The notes under the pieces were generated by a model, which was not told where the DNA came from, did not search any database, and was given only the letters and a program-made list of their open reading frames with translations. This document shows positions 1-8,774 of a stretch of 64,000 nt of DNA, piece by piece (position 1 is the stretch's first letter; the number at the start of each line of letters is the position of its first letter). The translations under genes and the position numbers were made by a program. The stretch covers positions 2,170,001 through 2,234,000 of the forward strand of contig NZ_JACCFK010000001.1 in NCBI RefSeq assembly GCF_013410405.1, in the 5' to 3' direction. This stretch comes from Amycolatopsis endophytica. Its GTDB lineage: Bacteria > Actinomycetota > Actinomycetes > Mycobacteriales > Pseudonocardiaceae.

Positions 1-271
1 GCTTCGCGGTGTAGAGGGGGTCGCGCTGCGCCACCAGGGTCACGCCCGTTGCCAGACCCAGGGTCGTCGTCGCGGCCGCCGCGGCCGCGAGCGCGACGAA
101 CGGGTCGTAGAGCCGCGCGTAGAAGCCGTCCGGGTCCGCGTCCGGCCCGGCGGGCAGGTGCGAGTGCTCGGGCAGCCACAGCGACTCGAACCCGCGTTCC
201 TCGACCTCCCGCGCCAGATCCATCGCGCTCAGCGACGTGTCCGTGACGAAGGCGCTGACCCCGTGCTTCAT
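1..271 (-). CDS. Luciferase-like (LLM class, F420-dependent type) oxidoreductase, N-terminal part
   Basis: Only the first 90 codons are inside the window; the gene runs off the left edge. The N-terminus (MKHGVSAFVTD, then ERGFESLWLPEHSHLP and LATGVTLVAQRDPLYTAK) is the first part of a TIM-barrel luciferase-like monooxygenase/F420-dependent oxidoreductase. It is a close paralogue of the complete gene at 20269-21111, sharing almost every conserved stretch over these residues. The ATG overlaps the stop of the upstream amidohydrolase (ATGA), so the two are probably translationally coupled in one operon with the aldehyde dehydrogenase. The family uses FMN or F420; which cofactor applies here cannot be told from this piece. 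Confidence 0.85.
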   Translation of the reverse strand, partial: MKHGVSAFVTDTSLSAMDLAREVEERGFESLWLPEHSHLPAGPDADPDGFYARLYDPFVALAAAAAATTTLGLATGVTLVAQRDPLYTAK

Positions 272-1266
272 GACGACGAACCGACTCTCACCGTGACACC
301 GGCCCGGCGGGCGGCCTCGGGAAAGATCTCGAACCCGCGCCGCCCGATCGCCTCGGCAGCGCCCGCGCTCAGGACCGTGGACCCGCGCAGCTCCGCGATG
401 CCGGCCTCGACGTTCGGCTCACTCGTGCACGGAGTGCCGTTGTCCGACCCGTACACCATGTGGTCCTCACCCACGAGACGCACCGCGGGCCAGAGCAGGC
501 TGTCCGCGCTCGACGCGGCGGTGTCGACGTAGAGCCGAGCGGTCTGCTCCCGCAGCTCCTCCTGGGTGAGGCCGTTCGGGTTCGGCACCCAGACCTCGGT
601 GCCGAGCCGGGTGAGCCTGCCGGACAGCGCGGGGAACGCACCTCCGCAGTGCCCGAGCACCACGAGCAGGTCCGGGTGTCGCCGGAAGACGCCCGCGTAG
701 AGCATGTCGATGACGCTACGGGCGGTGTCGAAGGCGACCTCGACCAGCGGGCTCGGCCTGCCCTGCGAGGCGGGGGCGTGCGCGTCCGGGTGGATCAGAA
801 CCGGGTTCCCCCGCCGCTCCAGCTCCCCCCACAGCGGCTCCAGCTCGGGCACACCGAGATGCACACCGGCGAACGGCGCGAGGAGCAGGTAGCCGTCCGC
901 GCCGAGGTCGTCGGCCCGCCGCAGCTCGGCCACCGCGGCTTCGACGTCGTCAGTCGGCAGGGCCGCCAGCAGACCGAACCGGTCCGGGTGCTCGGCTACG
1001 AGCGAGGCGCCGTACCGGTTCGACGCGGTGATGCCGGACCGGACCTGCTCGGCGCTCGACGCACCGTGCACCCGCGGGACCTGGCTCAGCATCTGCATGG
1101 CGACACCGATCCGGTCCATGTGCCACAGGGTCCGGTCCTTGTCCCAGACGTAGGGCTCGGGCATCGTGAAGCACTCGTCGTACATCGCCTGCCAGACGGC
1201 CCGGACCTGCTCCGGGGTGCCCGGCGGGCTGAAGTGCGCGTGGATGTCCAACCAGCCTGATGACAT
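268..1266 (-). CDS. Amidohydrolase family protein (ACMSD/amidohydrolase-2 type)
   Basis: A 332-residue metal-dependent hydrolase or decarboxylase of the ACMSD-like amidohydrolase branch. The metal-binding HxH is visible near residues 8-10 (LDIHAH), a second histidine block at PVLIHPDAHAP, the HCGG segment after the barrel strand, and the late aspartate in VYGSDNG. Members decarboxylate or hydrolyse ring-cleavage products and aromatic acids in the cytoplasm. The start is well supported by GGAAGGAGGATC just before the ATG. It lies 27 bases downstream of an aldehyde dehydrogenase and overlaps the start of the luciferase-like gene by 4 bases. The ACMSD-type enzyme plus semialdehyde-type dehydrogenase combination recalls aromatic meta-cleavage routes, but the substrate is not deducible. 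Confidence 0.85.
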   Translation of the reverse strand: MSSGWLDIHAHFSPPGTPEQVRAVWQAMYDECFTMPEPYVWDKDRTLWHMDRIGVAMQMLSQVPRVHGASSAEQVRSGITASNRYGASLVAEHPDRFGLLAALPTDDVEAAVAELRRADDLGADGYLLLAPFAGVHLGVPELEPLWGELERRGNPVLIHPDAHAPASQGRPSPLVEVAFDTARSVIDMLYAGVFRRHPDLLVVLGHCGGAFPALSGRLTRLGTEVWVPNPNGLTQEELREQTARLYVDTAASSADSLLWPAVRLVGEDHMVYGSDNGTPCTSEPNVEAGIAELRGSTVLSAGAAEAIGRRGFEIFPEAARRAGVTVRVGSSS

Positions 1267-1293
1267 CTGATCCTCCTTCCCCGTCCGGATCGC

Positions 1294-2658
1294 CTAGGCG
1301 ATCCGGACGAGCTTCCAGTTGACGAACTCGGTGATCCCGAAATCGGAGAGACCGCGGCCGTACCCCGAGTTCTTCACTCCGCCCCACGGGAGGGTCGGAC
1401 CGGCTTCACCGCCCCGGTTGATGAAGACCATCCCGACCTCCAGCTGCGCCGCGATCCGCTCGGCCCGTGCCACGTCGGCGGAGACCACCGTGCTGCCGAG
1501 CCCGAAGTCGGAGTCGTTCGCCAGCGCGACGGCCTCCTCGTCGCTGTCCACCCGGAACACCATCGCGACTTGCGCGAAGATCTCCTGCCGGAAGACGGGG
1601 TTCTCCGGCGTGACGCCGGTGAGCACGGTCGGCTCCAGGAAGTAGCCCGTGCGGTCGATCCGCTTGCCACCCACGGCCACGGTCGCCCCGTGTTCGCGGG
1701 CGAGCTCGATCTGATCGAGGACGCGATCGAGCGCGTTCTCTCCCACCAACGGCCCGAAGTCGGTGGCCTCGTCCATGGGGTCGCCCGGCTCCATCGCGGC
1801 GAAGGCGGCGGTGAACCTCTGGAGGAAGGCGTCGTAGAGGCTGCTGTGGACGATGAACCGCTTGGCCGCGGCGCACGCCTGACCGGTGTTCATGGTCCGC
1901 GCGGCCACGGCGAGCGGCACCGCGAGGTCGAGGTCGGCGTCGTCCAGCACGAGGAACGGGTCGCTGCCACCGAGCTCGAGGGTGGCCCGCTTCAGCGACC
2001 GCCCGGCGGCCGCGGCCACCGCGGACCCGGCGCGCTCGCTGCCGGTGAGGGCGACGCCCGTGATCCGGCGGTCCGCGATGACCCGGGCCGACTGCTCGTC
2101 GGTGAGGAAGACGTTCGTGTAGAGACCCTGCGGGGCGCCTGCGTCGAGGAAGACCTTCTCGACGGCCAGCGCGCACCCGGGCACGCTCGGCGCGTGCTTC
2201 ATCACGACGGTGTTGCCCGCCATCATCACCGGCGCGGCGATGCGCAGGAGCTGGAAGTACGGGAAGTTCCACGGCTCGATGCCGAAGATCACCCCGAGCG
2301 GGGCGGCGTCGACGCGGGCCGTGCCGTCGGGCACCTCGATGGTCTTCGGCGCCAGGATCCGTTCGGCCTCGGTCGCGTAGTAACGCAGGATCGGCACGCA
2401 CAGGTCGATCTCCCACAGGAGCTCGATGTAGCGCTTGCCCATCTCGGTCGTCGCGAGTCGAGCGAGCTCCTCGCGGCGCTCGTGGAGGAGGTCGGCCGCG
2501 GCGGACAACACCTTGCCGCGCTCGGCGAACGAGGCGCGGCTCCACTCCCGGTAGGTGGCGTCCGCGCGGATCAGCACCTCCTCCAGCTGCGCGTCGGTGT
2601 GTTCGGCGTATTCGGCGACCACGTCCTCGGTGTACGGGTTGACGGACCGGTAGGTCAT
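1294..2658 (-). CDS. NAD(P)-dependent aldehyde dehydrogenase (succinate-semialdehyde dehydrogenase-like)
   Basis: 454 residues, normal for the compact SSADH-like ALDH branch. Visible signatures are the Rossmann/substrate region [14 protein letters not shown], the general-base glutamate in [18 protein letters not shown], and the catalytic cysteine in [12 protein letters not shown]. The C-terminus ends in the usual [16 protein letters not shown] region. It oxidises an aldehyde to an acid with NAD(P)+ in the cytosol. A GGAGG eight bases before the ATG supports the start. It is the first gene of a minus-strand operon (ALDH, amidohydrolase, luciferase-like enzyme) and diverges from the XRE-type regulator at 2799, which is the likeliest controller. 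Confidence 0.9.
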   Translation of the reverse strand: MTYRSVNPYTEDVVAEYAEHTDAQLEEVLIRADATYREWSRASFAERGKVLSAAADLLHERREELARLATTEMGKRYIELLWEIDLCVPILRYYATEAERILAPKTIEVPDGTARVDAAPLGVIFGIEPWNFPYFQLLRIAAPVMMAGNTVVMKHAPSVPGCALAVEKVFLDAGAPQGLYTNVFLTDEQSARVIADRRITGVALTGSERAGSAVAAAAGRSLKRATLELGGSDPFLVLDDADLDLAVPLAVAARTMNTGQACAAAKRFIVHSSLYDAFLQRFTAAFAAMEPGDPMDEATDFGPLVGENALDRVLDQIELAREHGATVAVGGKRIDRTGYFLEPTVLTGVTPENPVFRQEIFAQVAMVFRVDSDEEAVALANDSDFGLGSTVVSADVARAERIAAQLEVGMVFINRGGEAGPTLPWGGVKNSGYGRGLSDFGITEFVNWKLVRIA

Positions 2659-2798
2659 GCCTGTTCCTCCTGTGTCGGTTCGCGGGCCGGAACCCTGTCG
2701 ACCACGCTGGCAGCGGGCGGTCGAGGCATCCAGGTGGGCGTTATCCGCGTTCCCGCAGAGCCACCTCGGTACCGCCGCCCCGGCGTAGGCTCGGGATC

Positions 2799-3677
2799 AT
2801 GTCCGGCAACGAGTTCGGGGCGTTCCTGCGGGCGCGGCGCGACAGGCTTCGGCCCACCGAGGTCGACCTGCCGACCGCGGGCCGCAGACGGGTGCCCGGC
2901 CTGCGCCGCGAGGAGGTGGCGATCCTCGCCGGGGTGAGCGTCGACTACTACAGCAAGCTGGAGCAGGGGCACGTTGCCGGCGCCTCCGCGGAGATCCTCG
3001 ATGCCGTGGCCGACGCGCTGCGCCTCGACCCCACCGAGCGCGCGCACCTGCACCGCCTCGCCCGGCCGGTCGCGCCGCACCGGCGGACGCGGACGTCGTC
3101 GTCCGTCACGGCGCGGCCGGGCCTGCGCCGCCTGCTCGACCTGATGGCGGATGTCCCCGCCGTGATCGTCGGCCCGTCCTTCAGCCAGCTGGCATGGAAC
3201 CACCTGGCCGACGCGCTGTTCGGCCTCTCCGCGCTCGAGCGGGCGGGCCGAACCTTCCCGCAGCATCTCTTTCTCGACCCGGCAGCCCGCACGCTGTACC
3301 CGGACTGGCCGGACGTCGCCACCGAGGCTGTGGACTACATTCGGTTCAGCGCCGGTCTCGACCCGGACGACCCGGAGATCCGGGCGGTGGTCGGCGAGCT
3401 GTCCGTGAAGAGCCCGGAGTTCCGGACACTGTGGAACAGGCAGACGGTGCGGGACAAGACGTTCGGTCGCAAGCGGCTGCAGCACGGGCTCGTTGGCCCA
3501 CTGGAGCTGAGCTTCGAGACGTTCAGCCTGCCAGGCGAGAGCCGGCGCGCCCTGATCACCTACACGACCGAGCCGGGGTCGCCGTCGGAGGAGCGGCTGC
3601 GGCTGCTGGCCAGCTGGACGGCTGAGCAGGCGACGGGGCCGGGAGCGCACGCGGAGCCCGAGACCTCCACCGACTGA
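2799..3677 (+). CDS. Helix-turn-helix regulator, XRE family with MmyB-like ligand domain
   Basis: 292 residues. The N-terminal 80 residues form an XRE-type HTH: RVPGLRREEVAILAGVSVDYYSKLEQGH is the classic actinobacterial signature of MmyB-like regulators, followed by a helix ending DPTERAHLHRLA. Residues ~105-275 match the PAS-like MmyB ligand-binding domain (for example PAVIVGPSFSQLAWNHLADALFG). These proteins commonly regulate a divergently transcribed dehydrogenase; here the 140-base gap to the ALDH operon at 2658 fits that arrangement. The family may bind a fatty-acid-like ligand, but nothing here identifies it. The gene ends 23 bases from the end of the convergent GMC oxidoreductase. Confidence 0.87.
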   Translation: MSGNEFGAFLRARRDRLRPTEVDLPTAGRRRVPGLRREEVAILAGVSVDYYSKLEQGHVAGASAEILDAVADALRLDPTERAHLHRLARPVAPHRRTRTSSSVTARPGLRRLLDLMADVPAVIVGPSFSQLAWNHLADALFGLSALERAGRTFPQHLFLDPAARTLYPDWPDVATEAVDYIRFSAGLDPDDPEIRAVVGELSVKSPEFRTLWNRQTVRDKTFGRKRLQHGLVGPLELSFETFSLPGESRRALITYTTEPGSPSEERLRLLASWTAEQATGPGAHAEPETSTD

Positions 3678-3700
3678 CCGCGCGCCCCGCGGTGTCGGCA

Positions 3701-5221
3701 TCAGCCCCGCATCCATTCGGCGGCCCGCTCGGCGATCGCGAGCACTGTCGCATTCGTGTTGGCCGACACGATCGTCGGCATCACCGAGGCGTCCGCCACC
3801 CGGAGGTTCTCGATTCCGTTCACCCGCAGCTCGGTGTCGACGACGGCGCCGGGGTCGTTGCCGAGCCTGCAGGTCCCCACCGGGTGGAAGTAGGTCGTCG
3901 CGGCGCGCTGGACGTAGGCTGCGAGCGCCCGCTCGTCGTCGACCTCGGGACCGGGCAGCACCTCCTCGTCGCGCAAGTGCGCCAACGCGGCGCTCTCGCC
4001 GATCCGGCGGGCCAGTCGCAGCCCGGCGACCATCGTGTCGAGGTCCCGCGGGTCTTCGAAGTAGCGAGGGTCCACGCACGGCGGGGCGGCCGGGTCCGCC
4101 GAGGACAGGGAGACCGTGCCGCGGCTGTGCGGCTGGAGCTGGCTGACGAGCAGGGTGAACCCGTGCGCGGGGCCCTCGGACACCGCGGGGTGGAAGGGGA
4201 TGTCGCCGAACAGGATCTGCACGTCCGGCTGGGCGAGATCCGCGCGGGTGCGCAGGGCCGCGAGCGCGTCACAGTACACGTTGGGCGAGCGCGGGAGCTG
4301 CTCCCTGGTGGCGTAGACGACCCCCGCGAGCACGTGGTCCTGCAGGTTGCGGCCGACCTCGGGAGCGTGCGCGCGGACCGTGATCCCGTGCCGTTCGAGC
4401 TCGGCGGCGGGTCCCACCCCGGACAGCATGAGCAGCTGCGGCGAGCCGATCGCGCCCGCACTGAGCACCACCTGCCCGGCGTGGACCGTCCGGAGCTCGC
4501 CGTCGACCACGTACTCCGCACCGGTGCAGCGTCCGTCCTCGATGAGCAGGGACCGCACCGCGCCACCGCACACGACACGCAGGTTCGGCCGATGCCCCCA
4601 CGGCCGGAGGTATGCCTCATAGGCGGACTGCCGGGCGCCGCCGGTGATCGTGAAGTCCAGCCACGCGCCGCCCTCCTGGTCGCGGCCGTTGAGGTCCTCC
4701 GACAGCGGGAGCCCCAGCTCGGCCAGCGCCGCCAGGCAACCCTGCGAAACCGGGTGGCGCACCTCGACCGGGCCGACCCGCATCGGGCCGCCCAGGCCGC
4801 GGAGCCGCTCGTCACGCCCGGTGGTGTGCTCGGTCCGCCGGAAATACGGCAGGAGCTCGTCGTAGCTCCAACCGTGCGCGCCGCCGGCCGCCCATCCGTC
4901 GTAGTCCAGCCGGTGTCCGCGCAGGTGGACCATCACGTTGATGCTGCTGCACCCGCCGAGGACCTTGCCCCGCGGGTAGGGCACCATCCGGCCTCCCAAC
5001 AGGGGCTGCCGGGCGGTGGTGAGTCCCCAGTCGATCTCGCTCCCGAGCAGCTCGGGCCACCGGGAGGGGATCATCATCGCCTCCGGACCGGAGCCGTACC
5101 CTGCTTCGAGGACCGTGACCGTGCGGTCCGGATTCTCGGACAGCCTGGAGGCGATCACGCTCCCGGCGCTCCCGCCTCCCACCACGACGACGTCGGACCG
5201 CTCGTCGGTACTGATCATCAT
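3701..5221 (-). CDS. GMC family FAD-dependent alcohol/choline dehydrogenase-like oxidoreductase
   Basis: 506 residues, typical for glucose-methanol-choline oxidoreductases. The N-terminal FAD-binding motif VVVVGGGSAGSVIASRLSE is complete. GGCSSINVMVHLRGH (GMC signature 1) and SAGAIGSPQLLMLSGVGP (signature 2) are present, and the catalytic histidine is in TYFHPVGTCRLG. The C-terminus has the second FAD segment ANTNATVLAIAERAA. It would oxidise an alcohol to an aldehyde with FAD. Two adjacent ATGs sit 5 bases after CAGGAGAT, so the start could be either. Directly upstream is the stump of a CoA-transferase gene, implying that the original operon had another member before GMC. Confidence 0.9.
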   Translation of the reverse strand: MMISTDERSDVVVVGGGSAGSVIASRLSENPDRTVTVLEAGYGSGPEAMMIPSRWPELLGSEIDWGLTTARQPLLGGRMVPYPRGKVLGGCSSINVMVHLRGHRLDYDGWAAGGAHGWSYDELLPYFRRTEHTTGRDERLRGLGGPMRVGPVEVRHPVSQGCLAALAELGLPLSEDLNGRDQEGGAWLDFTITGGARQSAYEAYLRPWGHRPNLRVVCGGAVRSLLIEDGRCTGAEYVVDGELRTVHAGQVVLSAGAIGSPQLLMLSGVGPAAELERHGITVRAHAPEVGRNLQDHVLAGVVYATREQLPRSPNVYCDALAALRTRADLAQPDVQILFGDIPFHPAVSEGPAHGFTLLVSQLQPHSRGTVSLSSADPAAPPCVDPRYFEDPRDLDTMVAGLRLARRIGESAALAHLRDEEVLPGPEVDDERALAAYVQRAATTYFHPVGTCRLGNDPGAVVDTELRVNGIENLRVADASVMPTIVSANTNATVLAIAERAAEWMRG

Positions 5222-5243
5222 TGATCTCCTGAGTGGTTGTCGA

Positions 5244-5477
5244 TCACGACTCGGCCGTGCGGGCTTCCGCTTCCTCGACCGCCTCGCGGGTGTGCTCGCC
5301 GATCAGCGGCGCGTGTCGGCGGATGGCGACAGGGGGGCGACCGAACCGCGTCATGCCCGGGATCGCCCGGTAGGCCCCGGCCACCGGGTGAGTGGTCAGC
5401 GGCGGATCATCGACCGGATCCGGCAGGGTGGCCACGAGTCGCCGATCAGTGACATGCCCTTGACGTCGAGGATGCAC
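5244..5477 (-). pseudogene. Remnant of a class III CoA-transferase gene (C-terminal ~65 codons only)
   Basis: This reading frame encodes only the C-terminal tail of a CaiB/BaiF CoA-transferase. LVATLPDPVDDPPLTTHPVAGAY, RAIPGMTRF and IRRHAPLIGEHTREAVEEAE align residue for residue with the last ~65 residues of the intact gene at 6454-7653 (RVATLQDLLDDLPLATHPV...RRHAPLIGEHTRETFEEAE). Nothing corresponding to the preceding ~330 residues exists upstream, where only about 60 bases separate it from a promoter-like sequence. I infer an internal deletion that fused the promoter region to the 3' end. It lies 22 bases upstream of the GMC gene, in the same orientation. Confidence 0.72.
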
Positions 5478-5524
5478 GCCTTGCGCCGGCCAACCTCTTC
5501 GTCGGCCAATGCCACCGTATCTGC

Positions 5525-5566
5525 ACGCAAATACGTATACTAAAAGGCGTGCACGGTCAAGACGGG
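5525..5566 (-). promoter_or_regulatory. Promoter/operator-like sequence upstream of the CoA-transferase stump and GMC gene
   Basis: Read on the minus strand there is TTGACC, 15 bases, then TATACG, followed by GTATTTGCG. The stretch contains the palindromic core ATACGTAT and resembles, with different spacing, the TGCATAC-N7-TATA elements at 6393, 10627 and 19147. It is a candidate promoter with a diverged copy of the same operator. Confidence 0.4.
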
Positions 5567-5600
5567 GCGAGGTGTCTCGAACTGGCCGGGAGAGCGGCGG

Positions 5601-6269
5601 TCAGGCCGGCCGGCGGCGGTGCCCGAGGCGGCGCACCACGATCTTCTCGGTCCCGGCGCGGTGCGCGTCGAGCTCCTTGAGCAGGCGCTTCGAGTCCTGT
5701 GCTCTCACCACGTCGATGATGGCCTTGTGCTCGGCGACGAGGCGCTGGGTGGTTTCCAGCTCGTACAGGTAGAGCGAGCGGTAGAAGTCGGACATGTACC
5801 ACAACCGTTGCAGCTCCTGACGCACGAGCGTCAGCGGAGAAGCGTCGAAGATCGCGAAGTGGAACTGCCGGTTCAGGCGCTGGAACTCATCAGGGTCCTG
5901 CGCCCTGGCGGCCGCCACCATCTCGGTGTGCAGCTTTCCCATGGCGGCCACGTCGATCCGGGAGAGATCGGCCGTCTTCACCAGCTCGGTCTCCAGCAGG
6001 CGGCGCATGAGATAGAGCTCGGCGAGGTCTTCGCTGTTGAACCGCGACACGGTGTAGCCGGTGTTCGACTTGTGCTCGACGATCCCTTCGGACTGCAGCC
6101 GCGACAGCGCCTCACGGACGGGGATACGGCTCACCCCCAACGCCTCCGCCAGGGCGGCCTGCTGCACCTTCTGGCCCGGCAGCAGTTCGCCGCTCAACAC
6201 CATCGAGCGGATCGCGGCAAGACACTTGTCGACCCCGGAGCCCGTCACGGGGTCGGTGCTCTTGCCCAT
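5601..6269 (-). CDS. GntR family transcriptional regulator, FadR subfamily with FCD domain
   Basis: 222 residues. A winged HTH occupies residues ~15-80 (LPGQKVQQAALAEALGVSRI, PVREALSRLQSEGIVEH, NTGYTVSRF). The C-terminal all-helical FCD domain follows, with likely metal/ligand residues in the RQFHFAIF and AEHKAIIDV segments. FCD-type GntR proteins usually repress catabolic operons and are released by an organic acid or acyl-CoA. The gene sits between the GMC gene and operon A and is divergent from the CoA-transferase at 6454. It is the obvious candidate to bind the repeated TGCATAC-N7-TATA(C/G) element at the heads of the neighbouring operons. A degenerate copy at 6317 upstream of its own start suggests autoregulation. 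Confidence 0.9.
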   Translation of the reverse strand: MGKSTDPVTGSGVDKCLAAIRSMVLSGELLPGQKVQQAALAEALGVSRIPVREALSRLQSEGIVEHKSNTGYTVSRFNSEDLAELYLMRRLLETELVKTADLSRIDVAAMGKLHTEMVAAARAQDPDEFQRLNRQFHFAIFDASPLTLVRQELQRLWYMSDFYRSLYLYELETTQRLVAEHKAIIDVVRAQDSKRLLKELDAHRAGTEKIVVRRLGHRRRPA

Positions 6270-6316
6270 GCGAACTCCTCACGAGACGGACCGTCGGCCG
6301 AAAGTGGATAAAACTT

Positions 6317-6335
6317 TGCATCCACATGTTACAGG
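6317..6335. promoter_or_regulatory. Weak copy of the putative GntR operator (autoregulation?)
   Basis: TGCATCC, 7 bases, ACAGG: the left arm differs by one base from the TGCATAC arm at the three strong sites and the right arm is poor. It lies about 50 bases upstream of the GntR start, where an autoregulatory site would be expected. Confidence 0.35.
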
Positions 6336-6382
6336 CACACCCACACGCGGCCACGTCCAGTCGGGGCGCGGCGGGGCGACTA

Positions 6383-6412
6383 TGGACAGGAATGCATACA
6401 AAACTGTATAGT
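6383..6412 (+). promoter_or_regulatory. Promoter of operon A with embedded putative GntR operator
   Basis: TGGACA (6383-6388) and TATAGT (6407-6412), 18 bases apart, form a plausible promoter for the CoA-transferase operon. Between and overlapping them is TGCATAC (6393-6399), 7 bases, TATAG (6407-6411). It also contains ATACA-N4-TGTAT as an inverted repeat. The same element recurs at 10627 and 19147 with identical spacing. Confidence 0.6.
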
Positions 6413-6453
6413 TTCGTTCGAAGACCGGTGCGGAACCAGCAGTGGAGGCGAAT

Positions 6454-7653
6454 GTGCTCAGTGATGACCCCCAGGCCGGCCCCCGGGGATCTGCCGCCGG
6501 ACCGTTGCGCGGCATCCGGGTCCTGGACCTGACCCGGGTGATCATGGGTCCGCTCGCGACCCAGATCCTCGGCGACCAGGGCGCGGACGTCCTCATGGTC
6601 GAGGCGAACGACGGCGACACGAACCGGGTGATGGGGCCGGGTCCCCACCCGGAACTTTCCGGTATCGCGCTGAACCTGCTGCGCAACAAGCGCTCCGTCG
6701 GCCTCGACCTGAAGACGCCCGAAGGTGTGCTCGCGGTGCAGCGGCTTGCCGCGACCTGCGACGTCGTCGTCGCCACGATGCGGCCGGCCGCGCTCGAACG
6801 CCTGCACCTGGACTATTCGACGCTCTCGGCGCTGAAGCCCGACCTGATCTACTGCCAGGCACAGGGTTTCCCGCTGGACACCGCACGCGCGAACGATCCC
6901 GCCTACGACGACATCATCCAGGCCGCCAGCGGTGTCTCGGACATGATGGAACGAGTGTGGGGACAGCCCGCGCTGCTGCCGACGATCTTCACCGACAAGG
7001 TGTGCGGACTGGTCATCGCCCAGGCGGTCACCGCCGCGCTCGTACACCGCGAACGGACCGGCGAAGGTCAGCACGTCGAGGTTTCGATGCAGGAGGCGAC
7101 TGCCGCCTTCATGCTCGCCGAACACGGCAGTGGCGGGATCGCCGAACCACCGATCGCCTACCCCGGGACACCGGCCGCGGGCTATCCGCGCGTGCTGTCG
7201 GCGGAACGCCGTCCCCATCAGACGAAGGACGGCCAGATTCACCTGTTTCCCTACCTGCCGAAGCACTACGCCGCGATGTTCGCCGCCGCAGGGGTCCCTG
7301 ACGCCGATCGCGATCCGCGCTACGCCGACCGACGCGCGGCGCTGCGCAACTCCGACTCCCTCTACCGCGACATCCGCGCGATCGCTCCCGCTCGCACGAC
7401 CGACGAATGGCTGGAGTTCTGCGCGGCGACCGGTATCCCCGCGACCCGCGTCGCCACCCTCCAGGACCTGCTCGACGACCTGCCGCTCGCGACGCATCCG
7501 GTGTCCGGCTCCTACCGGGTGATCCCGCAGATGGCGCGCTTCTCCCGCACCCCCGGCACGCTCCGCCGTCATGCCCCGTTGATCGGCGAACACACCCGCG
7601 AAACCTTCGAAGAAGCCGAAGTTCCGACCGTGCGACCGGAGGCGCGCGGATGA
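6454..7653 (+). CDS. CaiB/BaiF class III CoA-transferase
   Basis: About 399 residues, full length for the family. The N-terminal LRGIRVLDLTRVIMGPLATQ and GDQGADVLMVE segments, the NLLRNKRSVGLDLKTPEG motif and GEGQHVEVSMQEA are diagnostic. The position of the catalytic Asp of formyl-CoA transferase (SMQD) is Glu here, as in some other branches. It would move CoA between a donor thioester and the free acid (or act as a racemase/hydrolase-type relative). I place the start at GTG 6454 because GGAGG (6444-6448) lies five bases before it; an in-frame GTG at 6442 is the alternative. It is the first gene of operon A and overlaps the next gene by 4 bases (ATGA). Confidence 0.88.
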   Translation: MLSDDPQAGPRGSAAGPLRGIRVLDLTRVIMGPLATQILGDQGADVLMVEANDGDTNRVMGPGPHPELSGIALNLLRNKRSVGLDLKTPEGVLAVQRLAATCDVVVATMRPAALERLHLDYSTLSALKPDLIYCQAQGFPLDTARANDPAYDDIIQAASGVSDMMERVWGQPALLPTIFTDKVCGLVIAQAVTAALVHRERTGEGQHVEVSMQEATAAFMLAEHGSGGIAEPPIAYPGTPAAGYPRVLSAERRPHQTKDGQIHLFPYLPKHYAAMFAAAGVPDADRDPRYADRRAALRNSDSLYRDIRAIAPARTTDEWLEFCAATGIPATRVATLQDLLDDLPLATHPVSGSYRVIPQMARFSRTPGTLRRHAPLIGEHTRETFEEAEVPTVRPEARG

Positions 7654-8774
7654 ACCTCGCCCCGACCGAACTGACCGGGGACGAACTGCGGTTGCAGTCG
7701 GAGGTCCGGTCCTTCCTCGACGAGCGCCTGCCCGCCGGCAGCTACCCGGTACAGCTCGGCATCGGCGGGTGCGACCCCGCCTTCTCCCGCGACCTGGCCC
7801 GGCGGGGCTGGGTCGGCATGGCCATCTCCCGGCAGTACGGCGGACACGGCCGTAGCGCCGTCGACCGCCTCGTCGTCGTCGAGCAGTTGCTGGCCCGCGG
7901 CGCTCCGGTCGCCTACCACTGGATCGCCGACCGGCAGAGCGGGCCGATGATCGAACGCCACGGATCCGAAGCGCAGAAACGGGAACTGCTGCCCGGCATC
8001 GCCCGTGGTGAGCTGTCGTTTTCCATCGGCATGAGTGAGCCCGACTCCGGATCGGACCTGGCTTCCCTGCGCTCGCGCGCGCAGTGGCGCAGCGACCGCT
8101 GGGTGCTGAACGGCACGAAGATCTGGACCACCGGCGCCGCACAGGCCACGCACATCCTCGGCCTGTTCCGGACCTCCGAAGACCGCTACGGCGGGCTCAC
8201 CCAGTTCATCGTCGGGTGCGACACCCCCGGCGTCACCATTTCCCCCATCGTCTTCATCGACGGGTCCAGCGAGTTCTGCGAGGTATCGTTCGAGGACGTC
8301 GAACTCGGTGACGAGCACCGGCTCGGTGAACCCGGCGCGGGCTGGGCCCAGAACACCGGTGAGCTCGTGCTCGAACGCGGCGGGGTGGATCGCTGGATGT
8401 CGATGTTCCCGGTCATCGAGCACTGGGCGAGCGAACTCGCCCCCGAGGACAGCGCGGCGCAGGCCGACCTCGGGACGATCACAGCACGGATGTGGGCCCT
8501 GCGCGGGCTGTCGCTGTCCATCGCCCGGCTCGTCGACGAGGGTGGGTCGCCCGTGACCGAGGCGGCCATGGTGAAGGAACTCGCCACCCGCTGGGAGGCC
8601 GATTGCGTCCGCCTCGTGGCGCGGCACCTCGGCCGGGCCCCGGACCCCACGTCACCCGATCCGTGGGAAGCACTGCTCGCCCGCGCCGTGCTCGTTTCGC
8701 CCTCATGGACCATCCGCGGCGGCACCAACGAGATCCTGCGTTCCGTCGTCGCGAAAGGTCTGGCCCGCCGATGA
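7650..8774 (+). CDS. Acyl-CoA dehydrogenase, large subunit of a two-gene enzyme (pair 1)
   Basis: 374 residues with the complete acyl-CoA dehydrogenase fold: FAD-contacting FSIGMSEPDSGSDLASL and KIWTTGAAQATHI, a probable catalytic-base glutamate in ELVLERGGVDRW, and the C-terminal TIRGGTNEILRSVVAKGLARR. It overlaps the CoA-transferase and the next gene by ATGA junctions. A full-length dehydrogenase immediately followed by a shorter divergent homologue is the pattern of heterotetrameric (alpha2beta2) enzymes such as FadE28-FadE29 of steroid degradation, which handle bulky or branched acyl-CoAs. The heteromer is inferred from this gene order. Confidence 0.9.
   Translation: MNLAPTELTGDELRLQSEVRSFLDERLPAGSYPVQLGIGGCDPAFSRDLARRGWVGMAISRQYGGHGRSAVDRLVVVEQLLARGAPVAYHWIADRQSGPMIERHGSEAQKRELLPGIARGELSFSIGMSEPDSGSDLASLRSRAQWRSDRWVLNGTKIWTTGAAQATHILGLFRTSEDRYGGLTQFIVGCDTPGVTISPIVFIDGSSEFCEVSFEDVELGDEHRLGEPGAGWAQNTGELVLERGGVDRWMSMFPVIEHWASELAPEDSAAQADLGTITARMWALRGLSLSIARLVDEGGSPVTEAAMVKELATRWEADCVRLVARHLGRAPDPTSPDPWEALLARAVLVSPSWTIRGGTNEILRSVVAKGLARR

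Noticed and set aside
6442..6453. GTG at 6442 as start of the CoA-transferase
   Set aside because: It overlaps the GGAGG that serves the in-frame GTG at 6454, which has ideal spacing.
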